NCBI GenBank assembly: GCA_001709035.1
Contig: LVKA01000011.1
Coordinates: forward strand, 248,001 to 312,000
Source: Candidatus Thiodiazotropha endoloripes
Lineage (GTDB): Bacteria > Pseudomonadota > Gammaproteobacteria > Chromatiales > Chromatiaceae
Length of the DNA stretch: 64,000 nucleotides
Direction: 5' to 3'
Under the pieces are notes generated by a model. It made no database searches. It saw only the letters and a program-made list of their open reading frames with translations, and had not been told where the DNA came from. Below, in pieces: positions 1-7,048 of the stretch; position 1 is the stretch's first letter; every line of letters begins with the position of its first letter. The position numbers and the translations under genes were made by a program.

Positions 1-1044
1 GCCAAGCGTCTGGTATTGCGCAGTAACGGTATCAAGCAGCGCTACTATGCAATTGATCCGGAGAGTGGCGAGCTGAGTCACAGCAATGCCGAAATGACCG
101 CACTCTGCGTGCGGCGGCTGTTTGCTTCAGAGGCTGAGCTCAATCAGATGCAGTGTCTGGTCTCCGGCACCTCCATTCCGGACCAGGTGATGCCGGGTCA
201 TGGGTTGATGGTGCATGGGGAGCTGGGGAATCAGTGTTGCGAGGTGATCACCACATCCGGGATCTGCCTGAGTGGGGCAGCGGCGCTGAAATATGCCTAT
301 CTGGCGGTGAAAAGCGGCGAATTCAAACAGGCGGTATCCACCGGCTCGGAGCTGGTTTCACCGGTGTTGCGGGCCAGCCATTATGAAGGTGAATCGAAGT
401 ATAAAATCGAAAACCTGAAGAAAAACCCGGAAATCGCCTTTGAGAAAGATTTTCTGCGCTGGATGCTGTCCGATGGCGCCGGAGCCTTTCGAGTCGAAAG
501 TGAGCCCAACCAGCGGGCGGAACAACCGGTAGTGGAGATTGATTGGATTGAGATCTACTCCTATGCGAATGAGCTTGAAACCTGCATGTACTCAGGCGCG
601 GAAAAGCTGGAGGACGGCAGTCTGGAGAGCTGGAAGCTCTACACTCAGCAGGGATTGATCGATCACTCGGTGATGAGCATCAAACAGGACGTCAAACTGC
701 TGAATGAGAACATCGTACCCATGGCGGTCAAGGAGACCCTGAAGCGGGTGATTGCCAAAACCGGTCTGCAGGCTGATCAGGTGGACTATTTTCTGCCCCA
801 TATCTCCTCCATGTATTTCGATGAGAAGGTCTATGAGGCGCTGGTGGAGCTCGATTTCGAGATTCCCCGTGAGCGTTGGTTCACCAACCTGACCACCCGG
901 GGCAATACCGGTTCCGCATCGATCTACATCATGCTGGATGAACTGCTAAAATCCGGACAGTTGAAAAGCGGTGAGCGGTTGCTCTGTTTTGTCCCGGAGA
1001 GCGGGCGCTTCTCCAGTTCATTCATGTTATTGAGCGTGGTATGA
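1..1044 (+). CDS. KASIII-like beta-ketoacyl-ACP synthase, 5' end outside window
   Basis: The reading frame is open to base 1 with no convincing start, so about 50 N-terminal residues are probably missing. The protein belongs to the thiolase-fold KASIII (FabH/DarB-like) family, which condenses an acyl starter with a malonyl- or acyl-ACP. The family triad is visible: Cys in TTSGICLSG (codon 265-267), His in DYFLPHIS (799-801) and Asn in TTRGNTGSAS (904-906). It overlaps the next gene by ATGA, so the two are translationally coupled. The neighbours (BtrH acyltransferase, ACP, second ketosynthase, ABC exporter) point to a dedicated lipid/polyketide pathway rather than housekeeping fatty-acid synthesis. 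The exact substrate cannot be read from sequence. Confidence 0.88.
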   Translation, partial: AKRLVLRSNGIKQRYYAIDPESGELSHSNAEMTALCVRRLFASEAELNQMQCLVSGTSIPDQVMPGHGLMVHGELGNQCCEVITTSGICLSGAAALKYAYLAVKSGEFKQAVSTGSELVSPVLRASHYEGESKYKIENLKKNPEIAFEKDFLRWMLSDGAGAFRVESEPNQRAEQPVVEIDWIEIYSYANELETCMYSGAEKLEDGSLESWKLYTQQGLIDHSVMSIKQDVKLLNENIVPMAVKETLKRVIAKTGLQADQVDYFLPHISSMYFDEKVYEALVELDFEIPRERWFTNLTTRGNTGSASIYIMLDELLKSGQLKSGERLLCFVPESGRFSSSFMLLSVV

Positions 1045-1448
1045 AGATCAAAGACATTCCGCAGGATAAAGCCGGGTCCCTGGGCGGAGAGACCAAAGTA
1101 ATCTATGCAGAATCGGACTCCGGCAGGATCGAGTCATCCGAGACCAACGGCTGGGAGGTTGAAGAGATCGTACTCGGCCAGGCGCTGGATGAGATCAAAC
1201 GGCTGACCGTAGATGCCTATCAGCGGGCCAGGCAGGGAAAAACCTCAGCACTGGAATTTCATATGTACCATCAGCGCATGGACCTGCCGATGCTGGCCCA
1301 GGCGATGGGACGCTTTCAATGGATGGTGAAACGGGACTTTTCACCGCAGCGCTTTGCCAGGCTCTCTGTCGATAAGCTGGACGGTTATGCCGAAGTACTG
1401 GGTATCGATCGGGATACACTAAAACAACTACCTGAGACATATGAATAA
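1041..1448 (+). CDS. conserved-looking hypothetical protein of the BtrH cluster
   Basis: A 135-residue soluble, mainly helical protein with no signal peptide, membrane segment or recognised motif. The first 40 residues are polar and probably flexible; the rest is predicted helix with many Arg, Gln and Met. Its start overlaps the upstream KASIII stop (ATGA) and its end overlaps the BtrH start by 8 bases, so it is the middle gene of a tightly coupled trio. That packing is the main evidence that it is real and acts with its neighbours, perhaps as an adaptor. Function unknown. Confidence 0.7.
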   Translation: MKIKDIPQDKAGSLGGETKVIYAESDSGRIESSETNGWEVEEIVLGQALDEIKRLTVDAYQRARQGKTSALEFHMYHQRMDLPMLAQAMGRFQWMVKRDFSPQRFARLSVDKLDGYAEVLGIDRDTLKQLPETYE

Positions 1449-2442
1449 ACCACTCGAGCACCGGCACGCGGCGCATTGTGAGACAGGCGTCATGTCCGCC
1501 ATGCTTCGCTATCATGGACTGGCGGTGTCCGAGCCCATGGCCTTCGGTCTGGCAAGCGGCCTGACCTATGCCTATATCCCCATGGTAAAGATCAACGGTA
1601 TGCCGTTGATCGCCTATCGAACCCCTCCGCGGATGATCATCCGCGCCCTCTCACGGCGCATTGGCGGGCTGAAGATGACGTTTCAGAAGTTCCGTAAACC
1701 GGGCCAGGGCGAAGCCGCGCTTGATCGGTTGTTGGATGAGGGACGGATTGTCGGTCTACAGACTTCGGTCTTCTTTCTGCCCTATTTCCCCGAGGATATG
1801 CGTTTCCATTTCAATGCGCACAATCTGCTTGTCTACGGTCGGGAGGGGGACGCCTTCCAGGTCAGTGATCCGGTGTTCTCCCACCTGGTGACGGTGGACC
1901 GGCAGAGTCTGAGTAAGGCGCGGTTTGCCAAAGGCGCACTGGCCCCAAAAGGTCTGCTCTACTACCCGGCCGAGGTGCCGGCGGAGATCGATTTCAAAAC
2001 CGTGCTGCCGAAGGCGATCCGCTTCACCGCCAAGATCAACGGCAATCGAAGTCCGGTACCCATTGCGGGGTCCAAGGGTATTCACCGGGTGGCCAGAAAT
2101 ATCCGCAAACTGGTCGAGGCAGAGGAGCGTTATGCCCATCTCTATCTCGGCCATATTGTGCGTATGCAGGAAGAGATCGGCACCGGTGGCGGGGGCTTTC
2201 GCTTCATGTATGCCGCATTTCTGCAGGAGGCAGCAGAGCTGTTGGCATCGGATCAGTTGGCCGAAGCGGCGGATGAGATGTCGTCGATCGGTGATGAGTG
2301 GCGTCTGTTCGCGCTGATGTGTGCGCGCAAGAGCAAAGCCCGCTATGACGACACCTTTGACTCGATCGCCGACCAGCTGGATAAGATCGCCCTGCGTGAA
2401 GGGGCGCTGTTTGCCCAGCTTAGCGCTTTAGAATCAAAGTAA
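1441..2442 (+). CDS. BtrH N-terminal domain / DUF4872-type acyltransferase
   Basis: 333 residues. The N-terminus carries the BtrH signature: HAAHCETG with candidate nucleophile Cys13, followed by the FGLASGLTYAY stretch typical of the family. His127 (FNAHNLL) and Asp143 (VSDP) would complete a Cys-His-Asp triad. The C-terminal half matches the helical DUF4872-like region usually fused to BtrH_N. BtrH of butirosin biosynthesis moves an acyl chain from an ACP to an amine acceptor; here the ACP encoded at 4442-4711 is the likely donor carrier (inference). Its 3' end overlaps the converging ketosynthase-like gene by 23 bases. The acceptor molecule is unknown. Confidence 0.82.
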   Translation: MNKPLEHRHAAHCETGVMSAMLRYHGLAVSEPMAFGLASGLTYAYIPMVKINGMPLIAYRTPPRMIIRALSRRIGGLKMTFQKFRKPGQGEAALDRLLDEGRIVGLQTSVFFLPYFPEDMRFHFNAHNLLVYGREGDAFQVSDPVFSHLVTVDRQSLSKARFAKGALAPKGLLYYPAEVPAEIDFKTVLPKAIRFTAKINGNRSPVPIAGSKGIHRVARNIRKLVEAEERYAHLYLGHIVRMQEEIGTGGGGFRFMYAAFLQEAAELLASDQLAEAADEMSSIGDEWRLFALMCARKSKARYDDTFDSIADQLDKIALREGALFAQLSALESK

Positions 2443-3289
2443 CGGTCAGGCGCTTACTGCCGGAGGTGTTGTTCAGCAATCCCAGGCGTTCGCCGGGGCG
2501 TGCGCTGTCAAGCCAACGCTGCAGGTAGTCTGCGTTCTGTGTCAGGTAGTGCCCCTGGCTTTGAGTCACCAGCCGTTCTCCTGGCAGTTGAATCTCACTC
2601 AGGGCTGATTCCCGAAGCAGATCCCCGAGCAGGTGGTGGCTGATCTGACGCTCCCGTAAAAAATCCCCGACGTTCCTGCTGTCCCGCATCGGCCCGCAAT
2701 ATTCGATGGTGGCAATCGGGGGCTCTTGTTGCTGTGGGTGTCCACAGTGAAACCAGAAGCTGCCTTCCGCCAGCGGGGTTGTCGGCGGCATGTGCAGGCG
2801 CCGTCGGTGCTGCTGCGGATCATTGGGTATCTCATCGACTGTTCCCAGCAGGATTGGTGAGGGATCGCTGTGTTGCAAGGTTGCCGCGATCTGCAGGCCG
2901 GCCTCCAGTGAACAGTGGTCCCTGGATACGCTGATCGCCTGCCCCTGGATCCCCAGGCTGACACAGAGATGGTAGGCGGTAGAGTTGTTGACGGTATTAA
3001 TGAACCCGATCGGATTGGGCAGGGTGCCGCTGTCAAAGATCTGTTCACTGTTGAGGATGGTGCTGTTGAGGTTGGCATCGCCACTGGCCAGCACCAGATG
3101 AGTCCCCGCCTCAAAGGTGTCGCTGTCTGGTGTGTGTCGCAGGCCCAGCAGGCAGAGCTGGGTGAGCCGGTCCGACCGGCGGGGCAGCTTGTGGGATACC
3201 GCCTTCAGCGGTTCGTTCAGATCGGGTAGCTGTTGTTCAACGGTATGGCTGAAGCCGCCATAGGCAAATAGAGAGAGGTTCAAATCCAT
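2420..3289 (-). CDS. chain-length-factor-like beta-ketoacyl synthase homologue, probably non-catalytic
   Basis: 289 residues related to the N-terminal half of ketosynthases (Ketoacyl-synt_2 type). The region NPIGFINTVNNSTAYH followed by ISVSRDHCSLEAG aligns with the active-site loop of FabF (ISVATAC). On the simplest alignment His sits where the nucleophilic Cys should be, with a Cys one residue later. The C-terminal His motifs of active ketosynthases (HGT.T and K...GH) are not seen, and the protein is about 120 residues shorter than a full enzyme. It is joined to the upstream ketosynthase by a TAATG overlap, the usual arrangement of a KS/CLF heterodimer. A partner that sets chain length or scaffolds the KS is the best reading. 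Confidence 0.78.
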   Translation of the reverse strand: MDLNLSLFAYGGFSHTVEQQLPDLNEPLKAVSHKLPRRSDRLTQLCLLGLRHTPDSDTFEAGTHLVLASGDANLNSTILNSEQIFDSGTLPNPIGFINTVNNSTAYHLCVSLGIQGQAISVSRDHCSLEAGLQIAATLQHSDPSPILLGTVDEIPNDPQQHRRRLHMPPTTPLAEGSFWFHCGHPQQQEPPIATIEYCGPMRDSRNVGDFLRERQISHHLLGDLLRESALSEIQLPGERLVTQSQGHYLTQNADYLQRWLDSARPGERLGLLNNTSGSKRLTVTLILKR

Positions 3290-4437
3290 TAGACCTTGTC
3301 CACTACGACAACGGTATTGCTACCGCCAAAACCGAAATAGTTGAGTAGATAGACACCATCCCGGGCGTCAATATCCTCATTCAGTGGGATGAGAGACAGT
3401 TCCGGGTCGGGGGTTTCAAAATTGGGTGTCTTTGGCACATACCCCTGTTCGAGTGCCTCGGCAAACAGAATCAGTTCCAATGTGCCACAAGCGCCCAGGG
3501 TGTGCCCGATATAGGGTTTGATGGCCGTGATTGGGGGTGTCTCCTCGGGAAAGGCGGTGATTATCCCCTTCGACTCGGAAATATCGTTCATATAGGTCGC
3601 TGTGCCGTGAGTTTTGATCGCCACCACCTCGGACTTGTCGATCGCGGTATCGCGCAGTGCATTTTCCAGAGTCTGGGCAATCGTCGAACCATCCGGATTC
3701 GAGGTGGTGATGCTGTAGGGGTCAAAGCAGCTGCCTCCCCCGCAGAGCATCAGGGAGGGTGTCGTCTTACTCCGCTTGCCGATGATCATGGCGGAACAGG
3801 ATTCACCGAGGATGATGCCGTCCCGGGATTTATCGAAGGGGGCAATACGCTGTTCGGCAATCAGCTGCAGCCCGGCGAAACCGTTGATGGTGGTCTCGTT
3901 GTAGAGCTCGATGCCGACCACCAGCGCATGTTCATAATGACCCTGCCGGATCATGCTGTGGGCCAGCAACAGGGCATTCGCACTGGAGGTGCAGGCCGAG
4001 TTGATATTGAATGGTTCGCTGTCGATATCAAACTTCCGGCAGATCGAGTCACCAAGACGGTTGTAGCCGGTAAAAGGCATGGGTACAGCTGCTGGATCCC
4101 CCGCCACAAGCTTCTGCTTGTAATCGATTTCACTGTCGCGCAGATCGTACGAGGAGGAGCCGATGAACAGTCCGGTCCGTTTGATCTCGGCAGGGCTCAG
4201 TTGACTTCTCAGCAAAGCCTTTTCGATCACCTCGAAAAGGATGCGTTCGGTTCGGTCCAGTTCATCAAACCGGTCGTCGATCGAATAGTAGGGGAGTTGC
4301 AGTGCTGTGGATTCAAGTTGCAGCATCGGCGGTCCGAATCGCCCCGGTGCATCAGTCTGGGTCGGCGCATTGCTCAGTGATTCGCCGAGGTGGGATGCGC
4401 AGGCATATCCTATGATGGGAAGCTTAGTTGGCTCCAT
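3289..4437 (-). CDS. beta-ketoacyl-ACP synthase (FabF/KAS II type)
   Basis: 382 residues with the complete ketosynthase catalytic set: Cys149 in NSACTSSAN, His278 in KTHGTATYM, and Lys307/His312 in IKPYIGHTLGACG. The start at 4437 (MEPTKLPIIGYA) is chosen because it lies 4 bases after the ACP stop; a longer in-frame extension would run into the ACP gene and has no ketosynthase similarity. It performs decarboxylative condensation on ACP-bound chains in the cytoplasm. It is followed by its CLF-like partner (TAATG overlap) and preceded by the ACP and ABC exporter genes, forming one five-gene operon. The product is unknown. Confidence 0.87.
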   Translation of the reverse strand: MEPTKLPIIGYACASHLGESLSNAPTQTDAPGRFGPPMLQLESTALQLPYYSIDDRFDELDRTERILFEVIEKALLRSQLSPAEIKRTGLFIGSSSYDLRDSEIDYKQKLVAGDPAAVPMPFTGYNRLGDSICRKFDIDSEPFNINSACTSSANALLLAHSMIRQGHYEHALVVGIELYNETTINGFAGLQLIAEQRIAPFDKSRDGIILGESCSAMIIGKRSKTTPSLMLCGGGSCFDPYSITTSNPDGSTIAQTLENALRDTAIDKSEVVAIKTHGTATYMNDISESKGIITAFPEETPPITAIKPYIGHTLGACGTLELILFAEALEQGYVPKTPNFETPDPELSLIPLNEDIDARDGVYLLNYFGFGGSNTVVVVDKV

Positions 4438-4441
4438 GTCC

Positions 4442-4711
4442 TTACTCTGGGCGCAAATGGTCCGCCAGGTTGTTGATGGTGGCAAGAATCTCTCTTGATT
4501 CGGCGTCATTCTGGATGTGTACGCCGTAACGGTTTTTGATCGTGACGATGACTTGAAGCATATCGATTGAATCGAGGCCGAATCGAGCCTCTTGCCCGGC
4601 CAGATATTCGTCATCCTTGATATCCTGAGGATCGAAATCATCTAACCGGCATTCATCAACGATCATCTTTTTGAGTTCCAATTTGAACTGTGTATCCGCT
4701 GAACCTTTCAT
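4442..4711 (-). CDS. acyl carrier protein
   Basis: An 89-residue acidic protein with the phosphopantetheine site GLDSID (Ser48), where 4'-phosphopantetheine is attached. Its length and the helix following the DSI motif (MLQVIVTIKNRYGV) are typical of ACPs. The start at 4711 is set by a TAATG overlap with the upstream permease stop; longer in-frame versions would run through the permease. It probably carries the growing chain for the adjacent ketosynthase pair and donates it to the BtrH-type acyltransferase. Confidence 0.88.
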   Translation of the reverse strand: MKGSADTQFKLELKKMIVDECRLDDFDPQDIKDDEYLAGQEARFGLDSIDMLQVIVTIKNRYGVHIQNDAESREILATINNLADHLRPE

Positions 4712-5901
4712 TATTTGATTTCCGTCAGGCCTTTGTATGAATGGAGAGAAAGTAAAAACAAACAGCCGGAGAATGCCAAAAGCTTGAGAATCTCGGGCCC
4801 GGCCATGGCCCATCCACCTTGTCTCAATAGGATGGAGAAGAAGCCTTCCAACGCCCAGTTCATGGGTGACAGGGCGGCGATCTGCTGCATCAGTTCAGGC
4901 ATTACAAAAGTCGGCACCATGATACCACCAATGGCGGCCAGAATAAGGTTACTGATTCCTCCCAGGGTCGTGGCCTGCTCTGTGGTCTTGGCCTGGGTGG
5001 CGATCAGCAGGGCGAAACTGATCGCCGACAGGCTGGTGGCGACGATCAACGGCAGCAGCAACCAGCTCTGCCCGTTGAGTTGCAGTCCCTCACCGGTCAG
5101 GAGCGGCACCAGATGGATGCCAACCAGCAACATCAATGCCGCCTGTATCAGGTTGATTCCCAGGTAAGGTATCAGCTTGCCGATCAGCAGGTAGCTGCGG
5201 GGTACGGGCAGGGTCTGCAGGCGATGCAGGGTGCCTTGCTGTCGTTCTGTCAACAGGGTTGTCGAGATTGGCAGCACCACAAAAAACATCGCAAAGATCA
5301 GCCAGGCGGGAACACTCTGCTGAACTGAATTGGGCTGGGATTCCGTTATGGCGCCATGGGTTTCTGTGACCACCAGGGATTTTCCCAGCAGATGGTCGAC
5401 CCGCTGCTGGCGTTCTGTTTCACTGAGATCGTCATGTTTGAACAGCTGATTAACCTGATAGGCACCGAGAGCCTGTCGCACCGAACCCAGGATCGATCGA
5501 CGCATTGAACCCGGGAGTGTGGCGGCATAGAGGACCCGCAGCTTTTCGCTGTGCTCGGTCACTGGGGATTGAATGATCTTCTCGAACCGGGCGGGCAGCA
5601 TGACGCCGCCGATGATCTCTCCCTGTTGCAAGGCGCGGGTCAACTCGGCCGGGCTTTCGAAGTTTTCAACCCGAACCCCTTCAAGTTGTTGGAAGTGTTG
5701 GCTCAGCTCGCCGTTGAGGCGGTTGTCGGCTGCCATCCAGAGGCCCACGGCGGGGCGGTCCTTGGACTCGCCACTCATCCGGTCCTGCAGTGCCAGGGAC
5801 ATGATCAGAATGAATACGATCGGCAGCAGGAACAGCACCAGCAGCGCATGGATATCACGGGATACCAGCAACAGCTCTTTTTTGATCACCGCAAACAGCA
5901 T
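4711..5901 (-). CDS. ABC-2 type transporter permease
   Basis: 396-residue inner-membrane permease of the ABC-2 (YhhJ/DrrB-like) class. A first membrane helix lies near residues 17-37. A large extracytoplasmic domain follows, then a cluster of about five hydrophobic segments from roughly residue 200 onward, including the ERQQGTLHRLQTLPVPRSYLL stretch typical of the family's cytoplasmic loop. It works with the ATPase encoded immediately upstream (4 bases apart). The linked ACP and ketosynthase genes suggest it exports the product of this cluster. Confidence 0.88.
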   Translation of the reverse strand: MLFAVIKKELLLVSRDIHALLVLFLLPIVFILIMSLALQDRMSGESKDRPAVGLWMAADNRLNGELSQHFQQLEGVRVENFESPAELTRALQQGEIIGGVMLPARFEKIIQSPVTEHSEKLRVLYAATLPGSMRRSILGSVRQALGAYQVNQLFKHDDLSETERQQRVDHLLGKSLVVTETHGAITESQPNSVQQSVPAWLIFAMFFVVLPISTTLLTERQQGTLHRLQTLPVPRSYLLIGKLIPYLGINLIQAALMLLVGIHLVPLLTGEGLQLNGQSWLLLPLIVATSLSAISFALLIATQAKTTEQATTLGGISNLILAAIGGIMVPTFVMPELMQQIAALSPMNWALEGFFSILLRQGGWAMAGPEILKLLAFSGCLFLLSLHSYKGLTEIK

Positions 5902-5905
5902 GCTC

Positions 5906-6829
5906 TCAATCTCTCAAGTGGGTTTGGGTCAGCTCGAAAAACAGCTTTTCCAGGGTATGTTTTCCGTAGGAAAGGTTGATCACAGACAGGTTGAGTGAAG
6001 CCAGGGTTTGCAGCAGTTCGCAAACCTCTGTCTGATCTTTTGGGTGACCGCTGATCGTCAGTTCAGAGAGATTGAAGCCCTTTGCCTGCAGGGCATTGCC
6101 CAGCTGGGTGTATCGGTTTTGGTCGCTTATCGGCCCAAGCTCAACGATCAGTTGAGGGTCCCGCTTGAGGATCTGGCGTAACGGGCCGTGCACCAGGATT
6201 CTGCCATGATCCATGATCGCCACCTGGTCGCAGAGCTGTTCGATCTCTTCCATGTAGTGGCTGGTATAGACGATGGTGCTGCCTGCCTTGTTCAGTTCCC
6301 GGATCGATTGCAGAATGAAATGGCGGGACTGAGGATCGATCCCTACAGTGGGTTCATCGAGAAAGATCAGCTGCGGTTTGTTGAGCAGGCCGATCGCCAG
6401 ATTGAGGCGCCGTTTCAAACCACCGGAGAAGTGTTTCGCCAGCCTTTCCCTCTGCTCTGTCAGTCCGGTCAGCGCCAGGGCCTGCTCGATCAGCCCGGCC
6501 CGGTTGCGGGCCTGATTCGCATACAGGCTGGCGAAAAACTGCAGATTCTCCAATACACTCAGCTGGGGGTAGAAGGCGTATTCCTGGGGAATGTGGGCCA
6601 GTTTCTGCAAGATCGACGTTCGTTGAGTAGGGTAGCTCTGCCCATCGATCTCGATCTCGCCGGCGGCGGGTTGCAATTGCCCGGTCATCAACGAGATCAG
6701 GGTGGTTTTACCGGCCCCATTGGGGCCCAGCAAGCCAAATAGAGAACCCTTGGCAATCGCCAGGTTCACCCCCTCGAAGAGCGGGGGGTGGTGTGGGTAG
6801 TGATAGTCTATTTGCTGCAGCTTGATCAT
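5906..6829 (-). CDS. ABC transporter ATP-binding protein
   Basis: 307 residues with all ABC ATPase motifs: Walker A GPNGAGKTT, signature FSGGLKRRL, Walker B LIFLDEPTVGID and the H-loop TSHYMEE. The C-terminal extension of about 90 residues is as in CcmA/DrrA-like exporter ATPases. It is the first gene of the minus-strand operon (ATPase, permease, ACP, KS, CLF), energising the permease at 4711-5901. The 219 bases to glnE must contain the promoters for both directions; no specific operator was recognised there. Confidence 0.9.
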   Translation of the reverse strand: MIKLQQIDYHYPHHPPLFEGVNLAIAKGSLFGLLGPNGAGKTTLISLMTGQLQPAAGEIEIDGQSYPTQRTSILQKLAHIPQEYAFYPQLSVLENLQFFASLYANQARNRAGLIEQALALTGLTEQRERLAKHFSGGLKRRLNLAIGLLNKPQLIFLDEPTVGIDPQSRHFILQSIRELNKAGSTIVYTSHYMEEIEQLCDQVAIMDHGRILVHGPLRQILKRDPQLIVELGPISDQNRYTQLGNALQAKGFNLSELTISGHPKDQTEVCELLQTLASLNLSVINLSYGKHTLEKLFFELTQTHLRD

Positions 6830-7048
6830 GCCTGATCGGGTCTCTGGCGCCAGTTTGCGGAGAGAGCAACCCTATGTGATTTGTAACGCCTTGGCAATAA
6901 TCGTTATCCCCAGCCAGGCTCGCCTGGTGATTTGTGCTCCTGCCGCCTGCCAGATTTCGCCGGATGGAAAGCAGCTGCCAATAACAGGTTGGTAGAATCC
7001 CGCTGCCGGTGTAACCTGAGCACGGTGCCGAAAGAATAAGTCAGATTG

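Noticed and set aside
3502-4380. 292-codon open frame on the plus strand
   Set aside because: Antisense shadow of the ketosynthase at 3289-4437, whose catalytic residues are all present.
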